From assembly GCF_017815135.1 (NCBI RefSeq), contig NZ_JAGJCF010000003.1, positions 62,001 to 126,000 on the forward strand: a stretch of DNA of 64,000 nucleotides, given 5' to 3'. Source of the stretch: Jiella mangrovi (lineage in GTDB: Bacteria; Pseudomonadota; Alphaproteobacteria; Rhizobiales; Rhizobiaceae). Below the pieces are notes generated by a model, which was not told where the DNA came from, ran no database searches, and saw only the letters and a list, made by a program, of their open reading frames with translations. Of this stretch, positions 36,197 to 45,186 are shown one piece after another; positions within the stretch are counted from its first letter, which is position 1; each line of letters starts with the position of its first letter. Both the position numbers and the translations under genes were made by a program.

Positions 36197-37090
36197 TCAC
36201 TCCACCTGCAGCGGTTCGTCCCAGCGAGTGATGGCGACGGCCCGCTGGATGGGGGAGAGGAGTTCGGGGGCGGTGACGAGCTGCCGGACACCGTGAGAGT
36301 GATCTTCGTGGAAGACGTTGCCGCTTTCGGCCCATCGGTAGAGCGAGGCGATGTCGAGCCTGGCGCATTGCGGCCGGACGCTCCAAGTCACCTGCAGGGG
36401 CGAGCAGGTCTTTTGTGTGTATTTAGGCCCCGTCGTAGAACCGGCGTAGACGATGGGCGTTCCCGTCCCTTCCGGCAGATCGAGCGGCTGATGATAGCCA
36501 TCGCTCTTGTGGCCGCGATAGACATAGCTGCCGAAATCGAGCGCCTTTTCGTCGTTGACGAGGAGAAAGGTCTGGGCCTCCACGCGCAGCGAAGGGTTAG
36601 AGCAGCCGTCGCTCAGGCAGGAGCCAAGGCCTTCACCCGGCTTGACGTCGCAGGACGAGAACACCCAGTGCACCTCGATCGTGTCGCCGGGCTTCACGCC
36701 CTTGAAAGGGCCGAAGCCATGGGCCGGATCCTTCAGCTCATCCGGCGTCAGACTGTCGGATTCGTTGCACTTGTAGCCGCCATGCTCGCCGCCGCCGGCA
36801 AAGACAGAAAAGCCCGGTCCCTTGTGCTCGGCATTGGTGTGGGTGTGGATGTTGCACAGATTGAGCGCCTCGCGCGCCGGCGCATGCCCGAATATCCGCT
36901 TGTTGACGCCATCGTAGCCGCTGATGTCGCGGGGCGATTGCGGGCCGAACCCCGTGCACAGACCGGCTGGCGCCTCGCCATTCGCGGTCTTCTCGGAGTG
37001 CTGGCCATCTTCGGCATGGCTTGGGAGCCCGAGGGCGAAGAAAAACAGAACAGCACAGACTGTAGAGGGAGCGAATGTCTTGTCTCGCAA
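36197..37090 (-). CDS. Secreted delta-class carbonic anhydrase
   Basis: Predicted zinc (or cadmium) enzyme interconverting CO2 and bicarbonate outside the cytoplasm. 297 residues with a signal peptide (hydrophobic core VCAVLFFFALGLPSHA, cleavage near residue 26). Family landmarks: CTGFGPQSPRDI (Cys45), LCNIHTHTNAEHKGPGF with candidate metal ligands His82, His84 and perhaps His89, AGGGEHGGYKC, and a C-terminal NVFHEDHSHGVRQLV. The extra cysteines suggest disulfides. The start is TTG 37088-37090 with AGGAG nine bases upstream; no ATG fits as well. Delta-class enzymes were first known from diatoms and are sporadic in marine bacteria. Stands alone between pleD and the mtn locus. Confidence 0.7.
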   Translation of the reverse strand: MRDKTFAPSTVCAVLFFFALGLPSHAEDGQHSEKTANGEAPAGLCTGFGPQSPRDISGYDGVNKRIFGHAPAREALNLCNIHTHTNAEHKGPGFSVFAGGGEHGGYKCNESDSLTPDELKDPAHGFGPFKGVKPGDTIEVHWVFSSCDVKPGEGLGSCLSDGCSNPSLRVEAQTFLLVNDEKALDFGSYVYRGHKSDGYHQPLDLPEGTGTPIVYAGSTTGPKYTQKTCSPLQVTWSVRPQCARLDIASLYRWAESGNVFHEDHSHGVRQLVTAPELLSPIQRAVAITRWDEPLQVE

Positions 37091-37190
37091 ATGCTCGATC
37101 TCCTGACGGGCCGGGGTGTGAGCTACGCAAGATCAGGACATATGCGATCGCTGTTAGGAAAATCTTGATTTCCAAACGACTTTTCGTCGC

Positions 37191-37218
37191 GGGGCGGCGG
37201 GGCGGCGGGGCGGCGGCG
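37191..37218. repeat. Short tandem repeat of GGGGCGGC
   Basis: Three perfect copies of the octamer GGGGCGGC followed by a degenerate fourth, directly beside the decayed ABC ATPase fragment. A slippage-prone tract and a likely deletion junction. Confidence 0.8.
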
Positions 37219-37303
37219 CGGTGAGTGTTGCGATGCGACGGCAGCGCGCTGGCGAGCTTTCGGGCCAGAGCCCACCCCGCGAACTGTCCGTCCGCGGGGG
37301 CGA

Positions 37304-37420
37304 GCGCTCGCCAGCCGCGACGGTCATGTCGACGCTTTTGAGGACACGGTTGGAGCCGAACGCCTTTTCGAGCCCGGCGATATCCAGCACCGGGCGGCCG
37401 AACGTCTCGCCGTCGGTCAT
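37304..37420 (-). pseudogene. N-terminal stub of a sugar-type ABC transporter ATPase
   Basis: A good ribosome site (GAGGAGAA) and ATG at 37418-37420 start a 39-residue segment that reads as the beginning of an RbsA/XylG-type ATPase: VLDIAGLEKAFGSNRVLKSV then DMTVAAGER. It should continue into Walker A (LVGENGAGKST), but instead turns into Arg/Pro-rich noise and a GGGGCGGC tract. So the 5' end of the gene, its start signals and promoter side survive and the rest is deleted. It is divergent from mtnK. In other Rhizobiales a sugar-type ABC importer gene set lies next to mtnK-mtnA and presumably takes up methylthioribose, which suggests what was lost. Confidence 0.7.
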
Positions 37421-37578
37421 TTCTCCTCATCCTCCCATATGCGACCCTAGGCAGTGTCTGTTATAAGTCAGCACAGATTGATAATAGAGCAATACGACGT
37501 AAGCCGTATGGACGGGAAGCCGCCGCAAGCGTTTGATGTCGCGGGGTTTGAGGGTCGAATACGGGAGGCTTGAGACAC
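37421..37578. promoter_or_regulatory. mtnK: Divergent promoter region of mtnK and the lost ABC transporter
   Basis: 158 bases, AT-rich for this genome. Contains a -10-like TTGATAAT (37478-37485) in the mtnK direction and an inverted repeat ATACG-ACGTAAGC-CGTAT (37492-37509) just downstream of it, a candidate operator. A second, imperfect dyad TGTCTG-TTATAAGT-CAG lies upstream (about 37455-37471). The SorC/DeoR-type regulator at 40029-40994 is the natural candidate to bind. Confidence 0.4.
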
Positions 37579-38880
37579 ATGAGGACGAGCGAGATCGACG
37601 TCGTGGGAGGCAGCCGGTATCGCGCATTCGATGTCGAAAGCGTGAAGGGTTATATCGCAGGGGTTGCAGAGATCGCCGACCGGCTCGGTACCTCGAATGC
37701 GGAGGCGATGACGGCTCGAGAGGTCGGCGACGGCAATCTCAACCTGGTCTTCATCGTCGAAGGGCCGCGCGGCGCCGTCGTGGTCAAGCAGGCGCTGCCC
37801 TATGTCCGCCTCGTCGGCGATTCCTGGCCACTCCCTTTGAAGCGAGCCTATTTTGAGTGGAACGCGCTGGTTCGCCAGGCCGCATGCCAGCCCCGACGCC
37901 TGCCGCATCTTTTCCACTTCGATCCCGTCAACGCGCTGATCGTCATGGAATATCTGACGCCGCACGTGATCCTACGCAAGGCGCTGATCGCCGGCCGGCA
38001 GTTCCACAACCTTGCCGAGCATATGGGAGTGTTCCTCGCGCAAACCCTGTTCCGCAGCTCGGACTTCTGCATGGAGACGTCGAAGAAGAAGGCCGACATG
38101 GCGCTGTTTGCCGACAATGTCTCGCTTTGCGCCATCTCCGAGAACCTCGTCTTCACCGAGCCCTATTTCGATGCTCCGCTCAATCGCTGGACACGGCCGC
38201 AGCTCGACCGCCCGGCTTTGGCGCTGCGGGCCGACAGCGCGGTGAAGGTCGGCGCGCAGGAGATGCTCTACCGTTTCACGTCAAAGAGCGAAGCGCTTCT
38301 GCACGGCGATCTGCATACCGGGTCGATCATGGTGACGCCCGACGACACCCGCGTCATCGATCCCGAATTCGCATTCTACGGGCCGATGGGCTTCGATATC
38401 GGCGCCCTCATCGCCAATCTCTATCTCGCGTATTTTTCGCAGGAAGAGCATGGCGGCGACCGGGACGAGCGGCTGGCCTATGGCGAGTGGCTGCTCGAGA
38501 CCGCCGAGAACATCTGGTCCGTCTTCGCCGAAAGCTTCGCCCGTCTCTGGCGCGAGGAACGCACGGGCATTCTGTATCCCCGCAGGCTTTTCGAGGATGT
38601 CGGGGACGCCGCGGGGGCAACGGTCGGTCTGCATCGTTTTCTCGGCGCGGTGTTCGAGGATGTGATCGGCTTTGCCGGCGCCAAGATCGTGCGGCGTCTC
38701 GTCGGCCTCGCCCATGTCGAGGACATGGAATCGATCGCCGATCCCGAACGCCGGGCGCTCTGCGAGGCGCGGGCGCTCCTCATGGGCCGCGAACTTCTGG
38801 TCAACCGGACGACCTTCAACGACATCTACGGCCTGAGCTGCCTTGCCCGGTCGATCCGAACCGAAAGGAAGCCCCTATGA
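37579..38880 (+). CDS. mtnK: 5-methylthioribose kinase
   Basis: Phosphorylates 5-methylthioribose to its 1-phosphate in methionine salvage. 433 residues, aminoglycoside-phosphotransferase-like fold. Motifs: N-terminal nucleotide-binding region [16 protein letters not shown] with Lys in [15 protein letters not shown], catalytic loop [13 protein letters not shown], and the metal-binding [17 protein letters not shown]. The start ATG 37579 follows GGGAGGCTTGAGACAC; TTG 37570 adds only three residues. The stop overlaps mtnA by four bases. Confidence 0.94.
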   Translation: MRTSEIDVVGGSRYRAFDVESVKGYIAGVAEIADRLGTSNAEAMTAREVGDGNLNLVFIVEGPRGAVVVKQALPYVRLVGDSWPLPLKRAYFEWNALVRQAACQPRRLPHLFHFDPVNALIVMEYLTPHVILRKALIAGRQFHNLAEHMGVFLAQTLFRSSDFCMETSKKKADMALFADNVSLCAISENLVFTEPYFDAPLNRWTRPQLDRPALALRADSAVKVGAQEMLYRFTSKSEALLHGDLHTGSIMVTPDDTRVIDPEFAFYGPMGFDIGALIANLYLAYFSQEEHGGDRDERLAYGEWLLETAENIWSVFAESFARLWREERTGILYPRRLFEDVGDAAGATVGLHRFLGAVFEDVIGFAGAKIVRRLVGLAHVEDMESIADPERRALCEARALLMGRELLVNRTTFNDIYGLSCLARSIRTERKPL

Positions 38881-39977
38881 AGATCGGTGAGCGCGACTTC
38901 CGCTCGATCTGGACGGAGGGCGACGACGTTCGCGTCATCGATCAGACGAAGCTGCCGCATGCGCTCGAAATCGTCAGCCTGCCGGGTCTCGACGAGGCCG
39001 CCCGCGCCATCGCGGATATGTGGGTGCGCGGCGCGCCGTTGATCGGCGCGACGGCCGCCTACGGGATGGCGCTGGCGCTGCGCCGGGACGCCTCGGACGC
39101 TTCCCTTGCGAACGCCTATGAAACGCTCCATGCCACGCGGCCGACCGCAATCAATCTGCGCTGGGCGCTCGACAGGGTTCGCCACGCCGTCGGCAAACTG
39201 CCCCGACAGGCGAGGGCGGAGGCGGCATGGCGGCTCGCGGCCGAGATCTGCGACGAGGACGTGGCGACCAATCGCCAGATCGGCGAGAACGGGCTCGCCC
39301 TGATCGAGACGATCGCCCGGGCCAAGAAGCCCGGCGAGCCGGTCAACGTCCTCACCCATTGCAACGCCGGCTGGCTTGCCACCGTCGACTGGGGCACGGC
39401 GACGGCGCCGATCTACCTCGCACACGACAGGGGCATCGCCGTTCACGTCTATGTCGACGAGACCCGGCCGCGAAACCAGGGCGCGGGGCTGACGGCCTTC
39501 GAACTCGGCAATCACGGCGTTCCCCACACGCTCGTCGTCGACAATGCCGGCGGTCATCTCATGCAGCACGGCCTCGTCGATCTGTGCATCGTCGGGACGG
39601 ACCGAACGACCGCCGAAGGCGACGTTTGCAACAAGATCGGCACCTATCTCAAGGCGCTTGCGGCAGCAGACAACGGCGTGCCCTTCTACGCCGCGCTGCC
39701 CGCTTCGACCGTCGACTGGACCGTCCGCGACGGCGTTGCCGAAATTCCCATCGAACAGCGCGGCGGCGAGGAGGTCTCTCACGTCCTCGGCATGAACGAC
39801 CATGGCGTGGTCGAGCGGGTGCGAATCTCGCCGGAGACGACGCCGGTCGCGAACTACGCCTTCGACGTCACGCCCGCCCGGCTCGTCACCGGCCTCATCA
39901 CCGAGCGCGGCGTCTGCGACGCCAGCGCGATCGGCCTTGCGGGACTGTTTCCCGAACTGGCCAGGCGGCGGGCGTGA
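38877..39977 (+). CDS. mtnA: S-methyl-5-thioribose-1-phosphate isomerase
   Basis: Isomerises methylthioribose-1-phosphate to the ribulose form, the step after MtnK. 366 residues of the eIF2B-like fold. Motifs: [20 protein letters not shown] near the N-terminus, [30 protein letters not shown] with the conserved Cys of [25 protein letters not shown], and [24 protein letters not shown] (active-site Asp). Translationally coupled to mtnK. Later pathway genes (mtnB, mtnC, mtnD) are not in the window. Confidence 0.95.
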   Translation: MKIGERDFRSIWTEGDDVRVIDQTKLPHALEIVSLPGLDEAARAIADMWVRGAPLIGATAAYGMALALRRDASDASLANAYETLHATRPTAINLRWALDRVRHAVGKLPRQARAEAAWRLAAEICDEDVATNRQIGENGLALIETIARAKKPGEPVNVLTHCNAGWLATVDWGTATAPIYLAHDRGIAVHVYVDETRPRNQGAGLTAFELGNHGVPHTLVVDNAGGHLMQHGLVDLCIVGTDRTTAEGDVCNKIGTYLKALAAADNGVPFYAALPASTVDWTVRDGVAEIPIEQRGGEEVSHVLGMNDHGVVERVRISPETTPVANYAFDVTPARLVTGLITERGVCDASAIGLAGLFPELARRRA

Positions 39978-40028
39978 TGCTTGCGGTCTTGCGAGACGAG
40001 GGCAGGCGAGACGAGGGCAGGGAGGCGA

Positions 40029-40994
40029 TTACCCGTCGAGACCCAGGATGGCCTCGGCCGTCGGTTCGTCGGTGACGAGATGGGTCACATAGCCCGCCGA
40101 CATCGCCCCGCGCATCGCGGGCGCCCTGTCCTTGCCCGAGGCGACGAGAACGCCGGCCGACAGCCCTGAAAGCTTGTCCGGCGTCACGCCGATCATCCGG
40201 CCGTCGATCGGGCCTTCGAGATGGCGACCCGTCGCGTCGATGAAGCGGCCGCAAAGGACGCCGACCGCGCCCCGTTCCGCATACCAGGCGATGTCTTCGA
40301 TCGTCGCGATGCCGCTCCTCACGACGTGGCTTTCCGCGTCCATCGAGCCGACCGCGAAGATCGCCTTGTCGATCCCGTCGACGAGCGAGAAATGCTGCCT
40401 GATCAGCGGTTCCTCGCGCAGGATCGCCGCGGCTTCCGGCGACGAGAGCGCCGCCGGCGCATAAAGATTGACGACCCGGCCCGAGAGCTTGAGCGCAACG
40501 TTGGTCGAGCAGCTCTCGGAGGTGAAGATGTAGGGGCTCGGCATCGATCCGACCATCTGGACGACGGTGAGGTCGGCGATCGGCCGCGGCAGCATCCGCT
40601 CGGCCATCTCGTAGATGGTCTCGCCCCAGGAAATGCCGAGGATGTCACCGCGCTCGATGAGGTCTGGGCAATAGCGCGCGGCGGCGAGCGCCACGGATCG
40701 CAGGGACGGCTCCCGCCCGGGAACTACCAGCGCGGCGGCCAGGCCAAAGCGTTCGCGCAACGTGTTGGAGAGTTGCTGACGATTGAAGACGGCCGCATCG
40801 ACCCGCAGCTCAATATAGCCCTGCTCGCGGGCCTGCTGCAGATAGTTGACGACTGTCGCGCGTGAGACGGAAAGCTGCTCGGCGATCTCGCTCTGATTGC
40901 ATTCCTCAACATAATAGAGCCACGCCGCCTCGAGAATGCTGTCCTCGACGGGCCGACCCCGGACCCGCCGGCCCGGATCCTCGATTGCGCGCAT
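40029..40994 (-). CDS. SorC/DeoR-type sugar-binding transcriptional regulator
   Basis: A 321-residue regulator: N-terminal helix-turn-helix (residues about 22-58; QSEIAEQLSVSRATVVNYLQ then QAREQGYIEL) and a C-terminal sugar-binding domain of the SorC type (phosphosugar-isomerase-like; GDILGISWGETIYEMAERM, PSPYIFTSESCSTNVALKLS, GVLCGRFIDATG). These regulators sense a sugar or sugar phosphate. Convergent with mtnK-mtnA and 51 bases from it, so methylthioribose or its phosphate is the likely signal (inference). A perfect palindrome lies 41 bases upstream of its start. Confidence 0.88.
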   Translation of the reverse strand: MRAIEDPGRRVRGRPVEDSILEAAWLYYVEECNQSEIAEQLSVSRATVVNYLQQAREQGYIELRVDAAVFNRQQLSNTLRERFGLAAALVVPGREPSLRSVALAAARYCPDLIERGDILGISWGETIYEMAERMLPRPIADLTVVQMVGSMPSPYIFTSESCSTNVALKLSGRVVNLYAPAALSSPEAAAILREEPLIRQHFSLVDGIDKAIFAVGSMDAESHVVRSGIATIEDIAWYAERGAVGVLCGRFIDATGRHLEGPIDGRMIGVTPDKLSGLSAGVLVASGKDRAPAMRGAMSAGYVTHLVTDEPTAEAILGLDG

Positions 40995-41034
40995 GTTTGC
41001 TCGATAGATGTCTTACGTTCACGTCAAAGACGTA

Positions 41035-41063
41035 CTTGCACCATCGAATGGCCGTGGTGCAAG
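41035..41063. promoter_or_regulatory. Perfect 9-bp inverted repeat, candidate operator
   Basis: CTTGCACCA (41035-41043), 11-base spacer, TGGTGCAAG (41055-41063). It lies between the end of the ABC importer operon and the start of the SorC-type regulator, 41 bases upstream of the latter. It has no U-tract on either strand, so a regulator operator (autoregulation) is more likely than a terminator. Confidence 0.5.
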
Positions 41064-41161
41064 TGGCCTGAACGAAGAATATCGCCGTGATATGGCGTCA
41101 AGAGCGGGGCATGCTGGCCGATATCTCCCGCCCGGCGTCTCGCAGGCGCGCCGGACCGTCG

Positions 41162-41941
41162 TCAGACTGCGAGATACTGCATTCTGAGTTCCTTGTTGTC
41201 GATGATCTCCTGTGCCGAGCCGTCGAAGACCACTTCGCCCATTTCGAGCACGATGGCGCGATCGGCGAGGTGAAGCGCCGCGATGGCGTTCTGCTCGACG
41301 AGGATGGTGGTGATGCCGAGGTCTTTGATCTCTTCGAGGATCTTCTCGATCTCTTTGACGATGACCGGGGCAAGGCCCTCATAGGGCTCGTCGAGAAGCA
41401 GCAGCTTCACGTCCCGGGCGAGCGCCCGCGCCACGGCCAGCATCTGCTGCTCGCCGCCGGACATGGTGGTGCCTTCCTGATTGCGTCGCTCGGCGAGGCG
41501 AGGGAAGTGGCCGTAGATCCGGTCGAGGTCCCAGCCGATCGGCGGCTCGATCTGGGCCAGCTTGAGATTTTCCTCCACCGTCAGTCCGGCGATGATCCGC
41601 CGGTCCTCGGGCACCAGCTGAACGCCGGCACGCGAGGCCTGATAGGACTCCATGTCGTGCAGGGCATCGCCGTCGAGCCAGATCTCGCCGCTCTTCATCT
41701 CCGGCGAGCCGATCCGCGCGATGGTGCGCAGCGTCGAGGTCTTGCCGGCGCCGTTGCGGCCGAGCAGCGCCAGGATCTCGCCGTGGCGGATGTCGAAGGA
41801 CACCCCTTGGACGATGTAGCTCTCGCCGTAATAGGCGTGCATGTCGCGGGCCGAGAAATACGGCCTGTCTGCGCCGGGGGCGCGGGCGGACGTCGTCGAA
41901 CCGGCCGCAGGCTGGTTGGGGCGGGTGAGGGTGTCGCTCAT
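41162..41941 (-). CDS. Branched-chain-amino-acid-type ABC transporter ATPase (LivF-like)
   Basis: Second ATPase of a HAAT-type importer, 259 residues from ATG 41941. Walker A LGRNGAGKTST, signature MSGGEQQMLAVARAL, Walker B LLLLDEPYEGLAP and H-loop VEQN (Asn in place of the usual His region, normal for LivF: LVEQNAIAALHLADRA). A 25-residue Pro/Ala-rich N-terminal tail precedes the domain. The start overlaps the end of the LivG-like gene by four bases. Last gene of the operon. Confidence 0.9.
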   Translation of the reverse strand: MSDTLTRPNQPAAGSTTSARAPGADRPYFSARDMHAYYGESYIVQGVSFDIRHGEILALLGRNGAGKTSTLRTIARIGSPEMKSGEIWLDGDALHDMESYQASRAGVQLVPEDRRIIAGLTVEENLKLAQIEPPIGWDLDRIYGHFPRLAERRNQEGTTMSGGEQQMLAVARALARDVKLLLLDEPYEGLAPVIVKEIEKILEEIKDLGITTILVEQNAIAALHLADRAIVLEMGEVVFDGSAQEIIDNKELRMQYLAV

Positions 41942-42699
41942 AGGTGGGCTCCGCCGAGATAGGCTTCCTGGACCTTGTCGCTCGCCTTGATCTGTTCGGG
42001 CGTGCCTTCGGCGATCACGGTGCCCTGGGCCATGACGGAAACCGTCTCGGCGAGAGAAAAGACGACGTGCATGTCGTGTTCGATGATCACCTTGGTGATG
42101 CCGCGCTCGGCGATCTTCTTCAATAGATCGACGGTGTTGTTGGTGTCGGCTCTGGACATGCCGGCCGTCGGCTCGTCGAGGAGGAGGAGCTTGGGATGCT
42201 GGACGAGACACATGGCGAGCTCCAGCCGTCGCTTGTCGCCGCGCGACATGGAATTGACGATCTGGTCGCGCTGCTCCCACAGGTTCAGATCATCGAGGAT
42301 GTGCTCGGCTTCCTCGCGCACGGCCCTGCGCTCGCGGGCTCTTGCCCAGGCATTGATGCGGAAGGCGCCGTCCTTGCGGGCAAACGCCGGGATCATGACG
42401 TTTTCCATGACCGAGAGTTCGCCGAAGATCTCCGGCGTCTGGAAGACCCGCGCGATACCAGCCTGGTTGATCTGGTGCGGCGAGTGGCCGAGCAGCGAGC
42501 CGCCATCGAAGGTCACCGATCCCTCGTCGGGGATGATGCGCCCGACGAGGCAGTTGAGGAGGGTGGATTTGCCCGCCCCGTTCGGCCCGATGATGGCGTG
42601 GACGCTGCCCTGCCGGACATTGAGATTGACGTCGTCGAGGGCGCGCAGCCCGCCGAAACGCTTGCCGACGCCGCTGATGGAAAGAATGTCGTTGGTCAT
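41938..42699 (-). CDS. Branched-chain-amino-acid-type ABC transporter ATPase (LivG-like)
   Basis: First ATPase, 253 residues from ATG 42699. Walker [18 protein letters not shown]-loop IARVFQTPEIFGELSVMENV, signature region MSRGDKRRLELAM (SRGDKRR instead of the usual SGGEQRR; the same motif type is seen in a subset of LivG-like proteins), Walker B LLLLDEPTAGMS, H-loop IIEHDMHVVF. The insertion FARKDGAFRINAWARAR is the LivG type. Overlaps the LivF-like gene. Confidence 0.9.
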   Translation of the reverse strand: MTNDILSISGVGKRFGGLRALDDVNLNVRQGSVHAIIGPNGAGKSTLLNCLVGRIIPDEGSVTFDGGSLLGHSPHQINQAGIARVFQTPEIFGELSVMENVMIPAFARKDGAFRINAWARARERRAVREEAEHILDDLNLWEQRDQIVNSMSRGDKRRLELAMCLVQHPKLLLLDEPTAGMSRADTNNTVDLLKKIAERGITKVIIEHDMHVVFSLAETVSVMAQGTVIAEGTPEQIKASDKVQEAYLGGAHL

Positions 42700-42709
42700 C
42701 GCGGCGTCC

Positions 42710-43930
42710 TCAATGCCCCGTCCGGGCCGTTTGGCCACTGCCGCCGGTTTCGCCCTTGCGGAACCGACGCGTGAGATGGGCGATGCCTTCCATGATCCCG
42801 CCGGGCAGGAAGATGACGACGATCATGAAGAGAAGGCCGAGGGTGAGGTGCCAGCCCTCGCCGACGAAGGGCGAGACGATCGTCACCACGAAGTCCTGAA
42901 GGCCCGTCGGCAGGAAGTCGAAGCTGCGATGGAGGAAGCCCTCGTTGAAGGACGAGAAGATCTGCTCGAGATATTTCATCACCGCAGCGCCGATGACGGG
43001 GCCGAGCAGCGTTCCCACACCGCCGAGAATGGTCATCAGCACGACTTCGCCCGACGCCGTCCACTGCATGCGGTCCGCGCCCGCCAGGGGGTCGGTGACG
43101 GCGAGGAGGCCGCCGGCGAGCCCGGCATACATGCCGGAGATCACGAAGGCGGCAAGCAGATAGGGCCGCGTCGAAAAGCCGGTGTAGTTCATCCGGTTCT
43201 GGTTGGACTTGATGGCAAAGAGCATCAGGCCGAAGGTCGAATTCTTGATCCGCATCGTGACGAAGAAGGCGAGGATCAGGAGGATGGCGCAGAAGTAGAA
43301 GCCCGGCCAGCCTTGCAGTGCGATGCCGAAGAAGTCGGGAGTGCGCAGGATGTGGGGATCGGCGCCCATCATCGTGTCGAGGATGCGCGGATCCGAACGC
43401 GATGTCTGCAGTCCGGTTTCGCCGTTGGTGATCGGCGTCAGTACCGAATAGGCGAGATTGTAGGACATCTGCGCGAAGGCGAGCGTCAGGATCGAGAAGT
43501 AGATGCCCGAGCGCCTGAGGCTGACATAGCCGATCAACAGCGCGAAGATGCCGGCAACGACAATCGCAAACACGACCGCGATCAGCGCGTTCATCGACAG
43601 GAGCTTGAACATCCACACGGCGGCATAGGAGCCCGTGCCGAGGAAGGCGGCGTGCCCGAACGAAAGATAGCCCGAGAAGCCGAAGAGGATGTTGAAGCCC
43701 AGCGCGAAGATGCCGAAGATGGCGAATTTCTGCAGGATGTCGGGATAGCCCGCGCCGATCGGCGCCAGCCAGACCGGCATTGTGAGGACGGCGAGCGCGA
43801 AGATCGCGAGGATCACATAGTCGCTGCGGCTCGAGCTCATGAAGCCCCGCATGCCGTCGCCTTTCGGCCGATGTCTTTCGGCCGGGCTTCTGCCGATGCC
43901 CTTTTCGGAGGTGAGAACGCTTTCACTCAT
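42710..43930 (-). CDS. Branched-chain-amino-acid-type ABC transporter permease (LivM-like)
   Basis: Inner-membrane permease of 406 residues with about ten hydrophobic helices and the LivM signature [22 protein letters not shown], then [23 protein letters not shown] 30-residue hydrophilic N-terminal leader precedes the first helix. ATG 43930 lies three bases from the end of the LivH-like gene. Ten bases separate it from the LivG-like gene. Confidence 0.9.
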   Translation of the reverse strand: MSESVLTSEKGIGRSPAERHRPKGDGMRGFMSSSRSDYVILAIFALAVLTMPVWLAPIGAGYPDILQKFAIFGIFALGFNILFGFSGYLSFGHAAFLGTGSYAAVWMFKLLSMNALIAVVFAIVVAGIFALLIGYVSLRRSGIYFSILTLAFAQMSYNLAYSVLTPITNGETGLQTSRSDPRILDTMMGADPHILRTPDFFGIALQGWPGFYFCAILLILAFFVTMRIKNSTFGLMLFAIKSNQNRMNYTGFSTRPYLLAAFVISGMYAGLAGGLLAVTDPLAGADRMQWTASGEVVLMTILGGVGTLLGPVIGAAVMKYLEQIFSSFNEGFLHRSFDFLPTGLQDFVVTIVSPFVGEGWHLTLGLLFMIVVIFLPGGIMEGIAHLTRRFRKGETGGSGQTARTGH

Positions 43931-43933
43931 CGG

Positions 43934-44947
43934 TCAGGACTCCATGACGCCTTTGCGGCCCATCAGACCGCGCGGGCGAACCAGAAGAACCACGACGGCG
44001 ACGAGATAGATGATGATCTGATCGATCCCGGGGAGAATATCCTTCACCTCGGTCATCGAGGCGAAGGATTGCAGGATGCCGAGCAGGAAGCCGGCGACCA
44101 CCGCGCCGACCAGAGAGCCCATTCCGCCGACGACGACGACGACGAAGGACAGGACCAGGAAATCCATTCCCAAATGGTAGTTGGGCGCGAGGATCGGCGT
44201 GTACATGACACCCGCGAGCCCGGCGACCACAGCCGCGATGCCGAAGACGATGGTGAACTTGCGGCCGATATTGATGCCGAGGAGGCCGACCGTCTCGCGG
44301 TCGGCCATGCCGGCGCGCACCACCATGCCGAAGGTCGTCAGCTGCAGGAAGGCGAAGACGGCGGCGATGACGGCGAGCGAAAACAGGAAATAGACGATGC
44401 GCCACATCGGGTAGCTGACATTCGGCATGCCGAACAGGGCGCCGACATCGGCGCTGCCGGCAAGGGCAGGGGGCGCGGTCAGCGGGATCGGATTGGCGCC
44501 GAAGAAGTATTTGACGATCTCCTGAAGGACGATCGCGAGGCCGAAGGTCACCAGGATCTGCTCGGCGTGACTGCGTTTGTAGAAGAAGCGGATCAGCCCG
44601 CGCTCCATGGCGAAGCCGACGAGCAGCATGAAGGGCACGGCGAGGAGGATCGACAGCGGCACGGCCCAGTCGACGATGGCTCGTCCCGTATCCCCGTACC
44701 AGACCTCTAGATAGGGGATCTCCTTATAGGCCTCGAAGAAGGTGACGCTCTCGTCGCGCACGCGCTCGGAAATCGTCAGAAGCCTGGCGAAGGTCACCGA
44801 ACAGAAGGCGCCGAGCATGAAAAGCGCGCCATGGGCGAAATTGACGACACCGAGCGTGCCGAAGATCAGTGTGAGGCCGAGGGCGATCAGCGCATAGGCG
44901 CCGCCCTTGTCGAGCCCGTTCAGGATCTGAAGAATGATGGCGTCCAT
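43934..44947 (-). CDS. Branched-chain-amino-acid-type ABC transporter permease (LivH-like)
   Basis: Inner-membrane permease of 337 residues. Start ATG 44947 gives MDAIILQILNGLDKGGAYALIALGLTLIFGTLGVVNFAHGALFMLGAF, the family N-terminus; a longer frame to 45019 is not conserved in type. The signature GMADRETVGLLGINIGRKFTIVFGIAAVVAGLAGVMY follows. It has a periplasmic-side insertion around residues 55-90 (SERVRDESVTFFEAYKEIPY) not typical of LivH. First permease after the binding protein, separated from it by 239 bases. Confidence 0.9.
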   Translation of the reverse strand: MDAIILQILNGLDKGGAYALIALGLTLIFGTLGVVNFAHGALFMLGAFCSVTFARLLTISERVRDESVTFFEAYKEIPYLEVWYGDTGRAIVDWAVPLSILLAVPFMLLVGFAMERGLIRFFYKRSHAEQILVTFGLAIVLQEIVKYFFGANPIPLTAPPALAGSADVGALFGMPNVSYPMWRIVYFLFSLAVIAAVFAFLQLTTFGMVVRAGMADRETVGLLGINIGRKFTIVFGIAAVVAGLAGVMYTPILAPNYHLGMDFLVLSFVVVVVGGMGSLVGAVVAGFLLGILQSFASMTEVKDILPGIDQIIIYLVAVVVLLVRPRGLMGRKGVMES

Positions 44948-45186
44948 CGAGCCTACCAGTGAGCCTTCCAGTAACTTGCGCGAAGAAGAGAGAAACGGCG
45001 TCTGCGCGAGGGCCCCCATGCCGGATCGCGGTCAGGAGACAGTCGGCGCGACCCGGCGGCGATAGCGATGCTGCATGGTCGGGCAGGGGGCGCGCCGATC
45101 ACCGCCGGCGAAACGAGACCCTTTGCACGATCAAGCGGACGGGCGACGTTTCCCGCCACCCGCCCGCTTTTTGCCGTCGCTGCCGG

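Noticed and set aside
35809-36231. A 140-codon plus-strand frame after pleD
   Set aside because: No ribosome site, composition dominated by Arg/Pro/Ser/Cys, no resemblance to any family; overlaps the end of the carbonic anhydrase gene.
41975-44710. A 911-codon plus-strand frame opposite the HAAT importer genes
   Set aside because: It reads as a highly charged His/Asp/Glu/Arg-rich shadow; the minus strand has four complete transporter genes with correct spacing.
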